DNA of 64,000 nt, from assembly GCA_030704615.1 (NCBI GenBank), contig CM060731.1:75184756-75248755 (forward strand), given 5' to 3'. Below the pieces are notes generated by a model that saw only the letters and a list, made by a program, of their open reading frames with translations, made no database searches and was not told the origin of the DNA. The position numbers and the translations under genes were made by a program. Of the stretch, positions 47,261 through 57,528 are shown piece by piece; positions within the stretch are counted from its first letter, which is position 1; every line of letters starts with the position of its first letter. Origin of the DNA: Takakia lepidozioides (Eukaryota > Streptophyta > Takakiopsida > Takakiales > Takakiaceae).

Positions 47261-47937
47261 ATGGGGACGGGCAAGCCAAAGCGAAAGCGGAACGACCCGA
47301 AAGGTGATGATCTTGGTGAGCACAATGGGGCGACGTGTCACCGAAGCGGCCATTTGAGGAAGCGCTGCATGCTTTTGAAAATGAGGCCACTCAAGAACGG
47401 AAGGAATCTGAGGAGTCGGAGCCCGAAGAATCCCTGAGAGCTCCGACAGACCAACCGATGCCTCCCATGCCAGCAGCCTTTTGGGAAGGGTTGTTGGCGC
47501 AGTTTGGCGGGACGTTGAAAGACGTGTTGAAGGCGGCTAATGCCACTTCCACTAAGGCAAAGTTTAAGGTGAAGCCTAAGGAACCCCGCACCTTTGAGGG
47601 CGTCCGAAATCGGAAGGCACTCAACCTTGAGGGGCTATGCCCAACAATGGTGGCAGAAACGCCTTCACGACCAAGGTCCAAACCCGAAGACCTTGCACTA
47701 GAGTGGGTTCAAGGAACTTATGAAAAGACAGTTTGTTCCCCTCAACGCGTCCTGGCTCGCCCGGGACAAGATGAGGAATTTGAAGCAAACGGATGACATT
47801 CGGGGATATGTTCAGGCTTTCAATGTGCTGTTGCTCGAAGTTGCGGATATGGCGGAACCAGAAATGGTCTTCAACTTTGTGGCGGGACTGGCCCCATGGG
47901 CCAGACGGAAGTTGGAGGAGAAACCACTAGCCGCTTG
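47261..47937 (+). pseudogene. gypsy-2 gag, broken
   Basis: It begins with the same MGTGKPKRKRN as gypsy-1 gag, then a one-base loss near 47328 shifts the frame. The stretch PMPPMPAAFWEGLLAQFGG is kept. A deletion removes the middle of the gag core (NTWLLELEQYF missing), and the in-frame TAG found in gypsy-1 is present here too (near 47700). The ORF then runs through DIRGYVQAFNVLL to WARRKLEE and joins a post-gag piece directly, so the zinc knuckle is deleted. Confidence 0.78.
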
Positions 47938-47939
47938 AT

Positions 47940-48561
47940 GGAGGCAGTGGTTGCCAAGACTTGTAAGGTAGGCAACTACTCTTGTGAGTTGTATACCAAA
48001 GCTTCAAAGTGCAAATTCGGGGTCACAAAAATGGAGTTCCTGGGGCATGTGATTACACATGATGAGATCAAAATGGATAACAGAAAGGTGAGGGCGATCT
48101 TGGACTGGGAGCCTCCGACTTCGGTCCCGGGAGTGCGATCCTTCTTAGGACTCACCACCTATTACCGAAAGTATGTGAGAAATTTCGCCAAGATCGCGGG
48201 GCCGTTGTCAGACCTTCTATGTAAATCCAAGGTATGGGTATGGAACACCTTTTGTGGCCAAGCTTTTCCCGAGTTGAAGCAGCGGATGGCGGAAGTTCCA
48301 GTCCTGAAAATCCCGGAGTTCGACCGCCCATTTGAGATTCATACGGATGCGTCGGACTTCGCGACTGGAGGTGTACTCATGCAGGATGGACGTCCAGTGG
48401 CTTACTAAAGTAAGAAATTGAATGAAGTGGAGCGATGGTGGCCTACGCACGAGAAAGAAATGAAGGCGGTGGTGCATTGCCTTGAGCTTTGGCGCCACTA
48501 TGTAGGTTCCAACCCAGCGAAGGTGTTCACGGACAATGTCACAGTGAAGTATTTTGCCCCT
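47940..48561 (+). pseudogene. gypsy-2 RT end and RNase H fragment
   Basis: It begins with a post-gag linker (VVAKTCKVGNYSCELY) fused to the last part of RT (KASKCKFGVTKMEFLGHV), so protease and most of RT are deleted. RNase H follows: VPGVRSFLGLTTYYRKY, FEIHTDASDFATGGVL, a TAA near 48405, then EKEMKAVVHCLE and TVKYFA, where it is cut at 48561 by the next element. A close relative, also broken, is at 61430-62000. Confidence 0.82.
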
Positions 48562-48603
48562 GGGGGGTGCACTCCAGCCAATATGTACCAGCCACGTGCG
48601 TGC

Positions 48604-48700
48604 ACAGGAGGGGGTATTTTAAACCCCTCCATGTACAACATTATACATATAGAGGGGGGTTTATATCACCTTAAATATAATCTTACAGGAGGGGGTTATT
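48604..48700 (+). repeat. element X left subterminal repeats
   Basis: ACAGGAGGGGGTATTTT, AGAGGGGGGTTTATAT and ACAGGAGGGGGTTATTG, three G-run motifs each followed by T/A-rich sequence. Confidence 0.6.
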
Positions 48701-48707
48701 GAATTTT

Positions 48708-48790
48708 AGGAGTAGTCTAGTGGTAAGGGCGTAGAATGTGTCGTGACGCACCGCGGGATCAAATCGCGATGCACTGTTGTTTTGCTTTTC
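48708..48790 (+). repeat. tRNA-derived SINE-like sequence
   Basis: A box-like TAGTCTAGTGGT at 48713 and a B box-like GGATCAAATC at about 48756, inside a CGCG...CGCG stem, resemble a tRNA gene with normal spacing. It is followed by a T/C-rich tail (48775-48800). The acceptor ends do not pair well, so I call a SINE head or tRNA pseudogene, not a tRNA. Confidence 0.5.
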
Positions 48791-48859
48791 TTTTTTTTCT
48801 TTTCTCCCCGCGATCTGTCTCCCGCGGGCTCTCTTTTCCCTCCTCCCCCGCACCCCTTC

Positions 48860-49320
48860 CGTGTCAGCTTGGTCTTAGCAGGCCATGTTTCAATCTCTGC
48901 TCAATCTCGCCGTGCATGCCAGGGGGCAGTGCAGACAGGCCAGGGCAGTGTTCTTGAGAAGACCACCTTCATAGAACAAGGTAGCCTAACAAAATGAAGA
49001 CGGGACACTCCCATGGATATTATAGAGTATATATCTTTATTTCCTTGGTTCGTGCTTTGGTTTCTGATGCACTACAACTCTTATGGCATGCCATCCATGC
49101 ACTGAAGCTCATTGCCTTCTTTCTTCTTTCTTCTTTGTGACCCCCTCTCTTTCTTGTTTCTTTTTTCCTCTTATCCCATAAGATCTTTGAGCTTCCTGCA
49201 GCCATTGTGAAGTACGATTTCATTTCATTGCTTTTCTTTCGTTCTGTTCCTCTGCGCCTCTCCACCTATCCTAAGCAGCTGATCGACTTTCAGAATTTTC
49301 ATCCCGCATGTGGAAACCGA
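48860..49320. other. repeat-derived noncoding stretch
   Basis: 48866-48900 (TCAGCTTGGTCTTAGCA then GTTTCAATCTCTG) recurs at 11207-11245, so this is part of a dispersed repeat. The rest is T/C-rich with no gene. Confidence 0.4.
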
Positions 49321-50045
49321 TATGCAGATGGTCAACTGGAAACAATAGCGGCAGCAGCGCATTGATAGAACAAGGCACTGCTAATGAAGGTACCTTCTTC
49401 AACGCATTTCAGCCTGTTTTCCCTGTTAGTAGAGTCGTCCCTATTTTTTCATGTTGAATTCTGCAAGTTAGCTCGTTGGTGGATCTATGGTGGTTTTGGA
49501 GTGATTTTGTGCTCCCTGTACCTTCTTCTTCAACCTATTTCAGTCTATTTTTCCCTCTCATCATTAGGGTTTAGGGTGTTTGCTGGAAGAACTTCATGCC
49601 ATCAGTGTCAGCTGCTAGTATCAAGGCTGAGGATGTATTCATGATTTGTCCACAGGCAGGGATAGCTGAGGACCAGGGATAGAGGTCCAGATTCATCCAA
49701 GAGGACCGGATTTCAAACACAAGTTTCTTTCTGCTTCCCTGTGGATCAATAGCTACAAGCAATCGCGCGAGGAGATGGTCAACTGGAAACATCAGCGGCA
49801 ACAGTGCAATTGATAGAACAAGGCGATGCTAATGAAGGTACATTCTTCAACACATTTCAGCCTGTTTTTCCCTGTTATCATAGTTTTTCCCTGTTTTTGC
49901 CTGAAGGAGCAGGGATAGAGTGTGGGTCCAGATTCATCCACGAGGGTTGGACTTCGAGCTCCAGATTACCTTGATTCCATGTGGGTCAGTAGCTACAAGA
50001 AACCTACATGGGTAGATGGTAAACTAAAGGCAGCTATTGCAGCGG
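49320..50045 (+). repeat. dispersed repeat family R (copies 2 and 3)
   Basis: Two partial copies carry GATGGTCAACTGGAAAC, the TTGATAGAACAAGGC stretch, TTCAACACATTTCAGCC, and a segment encoding KPTWVDGKLKAAIAAAQ (near 50005). The last continues in frame to 50203 as a short ORF ending EALQILNQ. Confidence 0.55.
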
Positions 50046-50905
50046 CACAGATGATAAAATCAGGCACCTCAACCATGACCACAGCTTCTGAAAGAGGATC
50101 AAGAGAGGGAGTCCACAATGCCTCTTCTGACATTTCTGGGCATGTGAAGATACTTTGTGCGGCAGACAGCCTGACAGAGGCTCTACAGATTCTAAACCAA
50201 TGAGGCATTTTAGCAGATTCAGATATGTATGTCTGTCTCTTGCTTAAGTGCATCACTGTCACCAACCAGGGCAAAGGTGGGGCCACTCCTTGGATTCAAA
50301 CGTATAAATATGTTGGCTTCCTTTAGCATGCAAAGGAGAGAAGGAAAAGACATAAACAGTTCGGTTTTCCTTCAGACCTATGTTTGATCCAATCTCAGAT
50401 GTGGGGAGGTTGATATTTTTGAGTGTGCAGTTTACCTTCCACTCTCAAACTTCTACAACTCAAAATTTGGCATTGATAGTAATTCATCCCAATAGTGTCG
50501 AGTTCAATCTATTCGCAGCAGACTCAGCTGTAACTTTGGGAAATTTCATCAGCTAGGTTTGACAACCTACGGTGTTGAAGGGATTTGTAGAGGAACTCAG
50601 TGTATGGAGGGCTCACTCTGTTTTGGGTGATGGCGGCACGTTTTGCAGTTGGCTGGGCTTCACTGCTTGCTCACCGAAGACCATGGCGTGTCTCTCATAT
50701 TGCAGCGGTACTGTTCATTCTCCTCGTCAGCTTGTGCAATCCTTACCTTTGGAGATGTACTTCAATGAAGGAAGGGCAGAGGGAGGATGGTTTCCAGTGG
50801 GAAGCTAGTTAGATTGTACTCATAAGACGTTGTTTGCCGTAGCCTTGTGGACTTTTACCCCGCGCCCAGTTTGAGCGGGAACAAAAGGGACAGAACCTAC
50901 CTCTG
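50046..50905. other. unassigned sequence
   Basis: Short ORFs only. 50600-50812 has a hydrophobic stretch (IAAVLFILLVSLCNPYLW) but I recognise nothing. Confidence 0.35.
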
Positions 50906-51860
50906 TCAGGGGCTGACGTTGGTAGTAAGACTTACCTTCATATATAGAATTAATCCGGGTTTTCCCTCTAGAAATCCCTTCACACAAGCATCAATCTGTT
51001 GAGTGTGATTTGCCCAAAAACTAGGCCTCAGGAGGGCCTGGGCTTTTGGCTCAGCCTCGAGACTTTCAAAGTTGGTAAACAGGGGTACATGCACAATTCC
51101 CTTGATAGATTTGAAGAGAGCGTCTCTTTGGTGAGAGAACCCCGGACAGTGTATCAGAAAATGAATATTGTCTTCACATTGCCCACACAATGGGAAGTGC
51201 ACTCCCCCTTTCCTCTCTGCTTCTGTTTGCTATTCAAAGGTAGACTTCCTTCCATGAGTTTAAATTTCAGTCTAGTGCCGAGAGTGGGTGGACCCTTGAG
51301 GTCATCCAAGATGTCCTCCCCCATGTCACTGACTAGAAACAAGTTCAGGGAAGTTTTATGCCTAACTTCATTTTCATCAGACAATCTCATGGCAACATAC
51401 ATGGCTTTGGACACTACAGCCTCTAAGTCGGATTTATCCAGCAGGGTCAAGACTTGCGGATCCAGGTCCAGGTCCTTGAGAATCTCTTCTACTCTGGTGT
51501 TGGGAAAACACCTTTTGATCTCAGTCCAAACTAGGAAGTGGTCAGAGGTACCAATATCAGTTCTGTCGATCAACACATTGGCACACTGGGGGAACAAATT
51601 TTTGTCCATTATGATATAGTCCACAATGGAACGTTCCCAAGTTTGGGATTTCTCACGAGTCCACTGCACTTGGTCACCTCTTGTCTTGTTATTCTAGGTC
51701 AAAAGCTGAAGCTCTTCCAGACAGTTAATTAACCGTCTGCCATTAGAATTCAGCTCGTCCTCACCAGAAGACCCAATGATATCGTCCTGATGGAGCCCTT
51801 TGCCCACTTGGGCATTGAAGTCACCTTGCAATAGCACCACAGACATGAAGAGAAGCTTTG
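50906..51860 (-). pseudogene. LINE relic: endonuclease joined to C-terminal zinc finger
   Basis: On the minus strand: VVLLQGDFNAQVG (51850-51810, AP-endonuclease-like), then WERSIVDYII and GTSDHFLVW (51570-51520), the last with the catalytic SDH motif of LINE endonucleases. A linker follows, and after a frame change FPLCGQCEDNIHFLIHCPGFSHQRDALF (51200-51115), a zf-RVT-type Cys/His motif normally found after the reverse transcriptase. The RT domain itself is absent, so the two ends are fused by a deletion or this is a processed product. It is nonfunctional. Confidence 0.68.
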
Positions 51861-52490
51861 GAATGAGACACTTTTCTGACCCCAGTCAATGGTGGGACAA
51901 TGTGGGTGGATGGTCAACTGGAAACAACAGCGGCAACAGCGCAATTGATAGAGCAAGGCATTGCTGATGAAGGTACCTTCTTCAACACATTTCAGCCTGA
52001 GGGCACCTTCTGGTTTGACCTGTTTCAGCCTGTTTTTCCTCTCATCCTCCTCAGCCCTGAAGCATATGTATTGAATTCTGTAAGTTAGCTCGTTGGGTGG
52101 ATCTGCGGTGCTTTGGAGTGACTTTGCAAGTTACTGCCGAGGTGGCAACATGACAGTACCTAAAAAAAGATAACAGAGATGGAGAGAAGCTTTCAAGGAA
52201 TGAATACTTCTCTGACCCCAGTCAGTGGTGGAACAATGTGAGTAGATGGTCAACTGGAAATAGCAGCGGCAGCAGCGCAATTGATAGAACAAGGGACTGC
52301 TAATGAAGGTACCTTCTTCAACACATTTCAGCCTGTTTTTCCCTGTTATCAGAGTCGTCCCTAAATTTCCAGATGGCCGGATTCCAAGCTCCAGATTACC
52401 TATGATTCCATGTGGAAGGATAGCTACAAGAAACCTGCATGGGTAGATGGTCAAGTAGAAGCCATTGTAGCACCTGCAGAGGCATGATGT
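51850..52490 (+). repeat. dispersed repeat family R (copies 4 and 5)
   Basis: Two copies. The first (51880-52095) is open as VDGQLETTAATAQLIEQG...EGTFFNTFQP. The second (52185-52490) has the TTGATAGAACAAGG part and the CTCCAGATTACCTATGATTCC part. Confidence 0.55.
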
Positions 52491-52970
52491 ACGCATTGTT
52501 AGTGTGGAGGGAGGGGTAGCTGTTGATGCAGGGAGAGGATCGTGGGTGCAAAATCATCCAAGAGGGCTGGCAGGAGTTCTATAAATATGATCCACAACGG
52601 TGGGACAATATTGTCAACAGGGTGAGCTTTCTTCATGCAACATCGTAGGGAGTTTGACAGAACTTTGTATTTAAATATGTTAGTGTGGAGGGAGGGCTAG
52701 CTGCTGATGCAAGGATGGACTGTGGGTTCAGGACCACCCAAGAGGGCTACCAGCAGTGGAAGTAGCAGCATTTGGTCAATAGCAGCAGCAAGAATTAGCA
52801 ACGTCAAACTCATCAATCAGGTACTTGCTTCTGTATACATTTCATCCTCTTATCAACGTAGTCCCTGCTTGGACAGCCTATAGGGTTGTATAAAACAGGA
52901 CTTTGGAACCTTCCAACCCGGGTGGTCTATCAAGGTCTGATTTGAAATGTTTTCATTGCATTTTGCAGGT
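52491..52970. other. unassigned sequence with short direct repeat
   Basis: TTAGTGTGGAGGGAGGG and CAAGAGGGCT occur twice (about 52500 and 52680), a degenerate duplication. No gene is seen. Confidence 0.4.
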
Positions 52971-52979
52971 GAACTCATC

Positions 52980-54154
52980 ATGGAAGAAGAGTTGGAAGTA
53001 AAAGTCCTGCTCGTTGGAGGAGATGCATCACCAAACAGGCTTGGTTCTGTGTTCACTATGCAAGGTGTCACATACAAATGCATCTGAGCAAAAATTCTAG
53101 GTGATGAGCTTATCTCAGCAAAATTTCATTTCCTTTCCATGGGGGGTAGTGTCCTTTCAGCCAAGCAGGAAGAGAGGATGGTTCTGAAAGGGGATACTGT
53201 ACACATTAAGATTTCAGACCAAAATGATGGGGACCAAGGATTGAAAAGACCTCTATCTTCCAGTGGTTCTACGATCTTGCATGAGGACAGACCAGGCGAG
53301 GACCCGGCACCAGTGTCTACCAAGATGAGGATAGACCCTGATACACCCTTTGCTGGCGATGGTGGAAATGAAGACCATGCACATGAGCATGCACTTCAGC
53401 AAAGATTTGGTAGATTGTGCAGCACGTTGGCTGCATCCAACGATATTCAAAAATGGCAGAAAGAGATTAGAGCCGTTGAAAGGAAAATCTCTGCAGAAGG
53501 ATGATGTGACAAGTTTGAGCTGATGACAAAGGATCAACAAGGACAAGCAATGTTCCACATATGGTGTGTTGAGTGTGAGGATGTTTATGCACGGTCTGGG
53601 AAAAACAAACCATATGATGCATGTGCAAACTTTATGAGATCTCATTTGAGGAGTGAGGGGCATCGCATAGCCTATGAGAGGCGTCATGGGAAGGGATCAT
53701 CACAATGTGTCATCAGCCCTATAAATGCAGATAAAGCATTAGATGCAAATTGGGTTCGGATTGTGCTGTATTTTTTGTTGATGAGGAGACTGCGATCCAA
53801 ACTACAAACAGGAAAGGTAGACCAGGGAAAACCTGCAGAGGAGCAACCAAAGGCACTTGGTATTTGGGCAGGGTTCAAAGAATGCGGAAGAAAATCAATA
53901 AGCGGTTTGTAGAATGTAGGGATTCTATTGATTTATTGGAGCGTCCTTCTCATATGGAGATTGGGTTAGCATGGTACCAAAAAATTCGAGGAGGGGTCTA
54001 TACGTACGATTTGACGGATAACATGATGGTTGATTTGGATTCCATTATCGCGTTAGCATGTTTAAAGTGCAATGTCAAGTCAAACACATATGTTCTTGAT
54101 GCAAATGACCGAAAAGTTTTTGACAACTTTATCAAAGGCAAATATTTTTTTTAA
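52980..54154 (+). pseudogene. unidentified gene of element X, zinc-finger-like
   Basis: A reading starts at ATGGAAGAAGAG (52980) with EEELEVKVLLVGGDAS and has a stop at about 53085. 53139-53504 is an open acidic region with AVERKIS at its end. 53523-53790 has IWCVECEDVYARSG and NFMRSHLRSEGHRIAYERRHG, a C-x2-C...H-x5-H zinc-finger-like arrangement. After a frame change near 53760, 53750-54154 continues as KGTWYLGRVQRM, IEIGL-like WYQKIRGGVYTYDL and DSIIALACLKC. I know no match. It might be the DNA-binding protein of element X or a captured host gene. Three breaks suggest decay. Confidence 0.45.
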
Positions 54155-54226
54155 ATTAATTTGTTAGATTTTATTATGTTTTAAATGAATAAATTCGATA
54201 TAATATAAAAACATACATATACATAT

Positions 54227-54395
54227 TGGAGGGTTATTTTTAATGATGGAAAATGAGAATATACATACAGAAGGGGGTACTTTCTAAAAATTGTAAATTT
54301 TTGTATATTTACAGGAGGGGATTTTATAATCTTCAAAAAGTATGTACAGAGGGGGTATAAATTATCCAAGGACCCGTATACAGGGGGTTTTTTTA
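54227..54395 (+). repeat. element X right subterminal repeats
   Basis: GGAGGGTTATTTTTAA, ACAGAAGGGGGTACTTT, ACAGGAGGGGATTTTAT, ACAGAGGGGGTATAAA and ACAGGGGGTTTTTTTA, five G-run motifs in the same orientation as the left set. Confidence 0.6.
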
Positions 54396-54446
54396 TTAGG
54401 CGACGAACGCACGTGATACGCACAGTTTATAAAGAGTGCACCCCCC

Positions 54447-54660
54447 GGGCCGGAAATCTTGACAGATTCGTACTTTGCCCGATTGTTTCATGGGCACGAC
54501 CACTATAGGCAATACCCAATCGCTATAAGGTACATGATAAATGAATCCAACAGCTAACAATTTGTCCAACTCTTCTTTAACCATCAGAGAATATTTAGGA
54601 TTCAATCGATGTTGGCGTTGTCGTACTGGCATTGCTCCTTCCTCCAATATAGTGCGATGC
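54447..54660 (-). pseudogene. element C reverse transcriptase fragment
   Basis: RT start only: LNPKYSLMVKEELDKLL, VGFIYHVPYSDWVLPIVVV and GKVRICQDFR, where the match ends at element X. The acidic catalytic blocks are missing. Confidence 0.8.
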
Positions 54661-55620
54661 TGGCAAATTTATGGGGGCACACCCCGAAGATCAGTATAGG
54701 TCCATGCAAAAGCCGTACGATGTTTATGGAAAAACTCCTTCCACATAGACAATTCATTTGATGGGATTGCCGCAGAAATTATAATGTCATTGGGCTCAGC
54801 AGCTGTATTCAAATTCAAGGTTTGATAAGGGTCCTTCTTTATTAATGGAGCACGGTTATCATCAGCCGAATCATACCACGCGATATCTTCCGACGTGGTG
54901 GCCTCTTCCCACTCAGATTCATGCTGCACCATATAAGAAGATCGGGCTCCCTCCCATCGCAAGATAGCATCATCAGAGTCACTATCAAAATCACCATGCC
55001 AGGGGTACTCTCCTAGATTAGCACAGCGGTAGATCCGCCGGCTCCGTGTATGTTTTAGGTGACAATGGTAGAACTTGAAGATCACTATCGGTGTCACTGG
55101 TCCTCTCGTCAGCTTCAGAGATAAACTCAGATTCGATCTCTTATGTCTCCCTATGATATGCTACTAGGTACATTTGCAACACCACCTTTTGTTCTATTTT
55201 TCCCAGAGTCAGAGTGTCTTTCCCCAAATCATTTTTAGCTTTAGATTGGAACAACCATGGTCGTCCTAATAAGATGGGGTAAGAATAGGCCGAGACATTT
55301 AGTCGGAAGACAACATAATCAATGGAATACTCAATAGCAGCAATTATAGTTGGCACGGCAGTCAGGACGCCCATTGGTTTGACACGGCTTTGATCAGCCA
55401 TCCGTAACACCAATCGAGTGTTCTGTAAACCACTGAGTCCTAGCTCCTCCATTGTGTTGGAACTCATTAAATTGACACTAGAACCACCGTCAATTTGAAC
55501 TCCAGTAATAACAACGTCATCTATTGTCACATCAAGGACGGGGGCACCTGGATCCGGATTGAGTGTGGATATACTCACTTCATGGACGTCGTTTTTCGTT
55601 GCCTATTTCCGTACTAGAGA
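54661..55620 (-). pseudogene. element C protease and linker
   Basis: 55578-55141 has the protease: VLDVTIDDVVITGVQIDGGSSVNLM, with D-G-G at the D-S/T-G position as in the 13-kb element, then YPILLGRPWL. The linker 55097-54669 is acidic and ends FAWTYTDLRGVPP, the usual RT entry phrase. Protease and linker are in different frames, so there is a break near 55110. Confidence 0.78.
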
Positions 55621-55743
55621 TGACTGCAACAGCTGCCGCAAAGAAATAGCAGGTTGCAACATGTCCAGGTCTTTAAGTATATCATAATGAACCAAGCCCT
55701 TAGTCAGTACCATGACCCTTCTCCGCCGAGACCCCTTGGGGTG

Positions 55744-56930
55744 TCATATCTTGCCATTGCCCATTTTCGGACCAGTATACTTCCCTCTATTTCTCCGCTG
55801 GACTGGCTCCGTTCTAGATTGGGGTATCGCAACTGTGATGACAGGATCCGGGTCGATAGAGTCCACGATAGTGGAAGGTGGATGGACAACCAAACTAGGC
55901 GATATCATCGTTGGTATCGGATGAATATCGGGCATAATGGGCAAAGATCGTTGTACCTCCTCCATTGGCTTGGAATTCATGCTATCGGGGGTTTTTAAGG
56001 CAGAGTTTTCCACGATAGGGTCCATCGGCAATAACTTACGAGCCCTGGTGGTAACCGCTTTAACCATGGGATTATCTGTCTCAGCATTAAAATAATAAGA
56101 TTGGAAAGGGGTATCGGCTGCTTCCATCTTGCCTTTGCCTTTTAAGGTGGCTATCTTATCAGCCAAATTCATATCACTCACACATTCTTGCACTGTTACT
56201 CGGTTCACAACTCGATTGGTATTAGTATTTCTAAAAGAATGTGACGGCCTTGCAGTTGGTGGTACTGGTCCTGAACCAGGAAGTTTAGGGATTGATGAGG
56301 TTTGCTGATGGATGGGATTTTGGGGGTATGGACTCTCACATTGTTCAACAGTATGTCCCTGACCTTCACAACGCCCACAAAGCGGGATATAATCAACCGG
56401 GGCTTTCGGATTAGGGCATTCGCTGGCAATATGTCCCATCTCATGACAACGATAGCAAATCGGATATTGGCCATTCCTCAATCGTCGAGCCGGTGGCCGA
56501 TAAGGAGCATTAGTCTGTTGTGGATACATTTGCTGCTGTTGGCCTCCTCCGCCCCCATAGGTTTGATTGGAGAACAGCCGCAATTGGTACTGCCGCCATT
56601 GGTACTAGTACAATAGGTGGTATAATAGGTGGTGCAGGGGCTGCAATAGGGGACGCAATAGGTGGTGCCGATGCAGCTGCCTGTGCGACTAATAATGCTC
56701 GTCGTGCTATCCTGACTGCCAATCGATCAGATCTGGCTTTAGCCTTATGTTCGGCGGTTACGGGAAATTCCCTCATACCCCATAACCCCTTCTTCTTAAT
56801 TGACAATACAAGATGATCTCCTCGATTTCTTGCAACAGTCAATTCAAGTGTTCTTAACGTTTCCTCTTGTTCAGACAATAGTTGAATCTGCTCCTCCTGC
56901 GCTATCGCCAGAGCTAGCATCTCCACTTTT
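55744..56930 (-). pseudogene. element C gag (nucleocapsid part)
   Basis: The N-terminal part 56926-56510 is helical, then Ala/Pro-rich. A frame change near 56570 leads to a region with two zinc knuckles: CYRCHEMGHIASEC, a canonical CCHC box near 56455, and CGRCEGQGHTVEQC near 56370. A Ser/Pro-rich tail follows. The large gag core domain is not seen, so this may be a deletion derivative. Confidence 0.75.
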
Positions 56931-57171
56931 TGTTAACTGAGAACAAGGAGGCTCATCCGTCTCCCACGCCTTCTTCTGAGTCCAAAAACATTATGAAATC
57001 TCTGTCTTTTTATGTTGCTTACATAAACTACAATAAGGACATAGTTTGAAACCAGGTGGGGAAACCTTACTATTACGAATGACTTCCCCCGTCATCTCGT
57101 AATTCCTCAACAGAAAGTAATTATCTTGAAATTTTAGTAAAGCATCACTATAGCAAACCGCATCGTCTTTC

Positions 57172-57190
57172 CCCGGCAGCGGCGCCAAAA
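57172..57190 (-). other. element C primer binding site
   Basis: Minus strand TTTTGGCGCCGCTGCCGGG, close to the LTR. TGGCGCCG sites are usual in Athila/Tat elements. The tRNA is commonly given as Asp. Confidence 0.78.
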
Positions 57191-57193
57191 AGA

Positions 57194-57528
57194 TGTAGAA
57201 TAAAACTAAGATCAATCCTAAAAGAAAAGATCAATTAGTCTAGAGTTCGTTCGCTGGGGAAAGCACTATACGACTAATGCATAACGATGCTAGACTATTC
57301 TATCTCTCTCTATCCCTTCTTTGAAACAACTTTTACCAACAGTCATCTTCATCTAACACGATCATCATTCTCCCAGATTCATAAATATTCTCTCCATCTT
57401 CTATTAACTCTGCTCCATCGGCTGAAATCAAATACCATTGCTCTATTATGTTTTTCCTCCAATAATCTCTCTGATACAAAGCCAACAGCTCTCGATACCA
57501 TTCTTTACTGACTAACCATAGATTGATC
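57194..57528 (-). repeat. element C 5' LTR
   Basis: It has TG...CA limits on both strands (TGTAGAATAAAAC at the plus start, CTAACCA at the end) and abuts the primer site. It is about 335 bp. Only one LTR remains, so the outer limit is inferred from where the gypsy-2 integrase reading resumes. Confidence 0.6.

Larger units (their letters stand above)
48562..54446. mobile_element. unclassified TIR element (element X)
   Basis: The ends are GGGGGGTGCACTC (48562-48574) and its exact complement GAGTGCACCCCCC (54434-54446). On both sides an 18-base spacer is followed by CACGTGCGT, giving a 40-bp patterned inverted repeat. Inside, close to both ends, ACAGGAGGGGG-type motifs recur (48604-48700; 54227-54390), all in plus orientation. 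The left neighbour is gypsy-2 RNase H and the right neighbour is a different gypsy RT, so no target duplication can be read. The contents are a SINE-like piece, dispersed repeats, a LINE relic and one unidentified gene. The superfamily is unknown. Confidence 0.55.
54447..57528 (-). mobile_element. Athila/Tat-like gypsy fragment (element C)
   Basis: A minus-strand gypsy element with 5' LTR, primer site, gag, protease and the start of RT. It is cut inside RT at 54446/54447 by element X. The second LTR and everything after RT are missing. It sits in the gap between RNase H and integrase of gypsy-2. Its primer site is of the TGGCGCCG type found in Athila/Tat elements. Confidence 0.8.

Noticed and set aside
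48708-48790. Functional tRNA gene
   Set aside because: Box A and box B are recognisable, but the acceptor stem does not pair. A SINE head is more likely.
50600-50812. Hydrophobic short ORF as a membrane protein gene
   Set aside because: It has no partner exons, no homology that I recognise, and an overlapping open frame of equal length.
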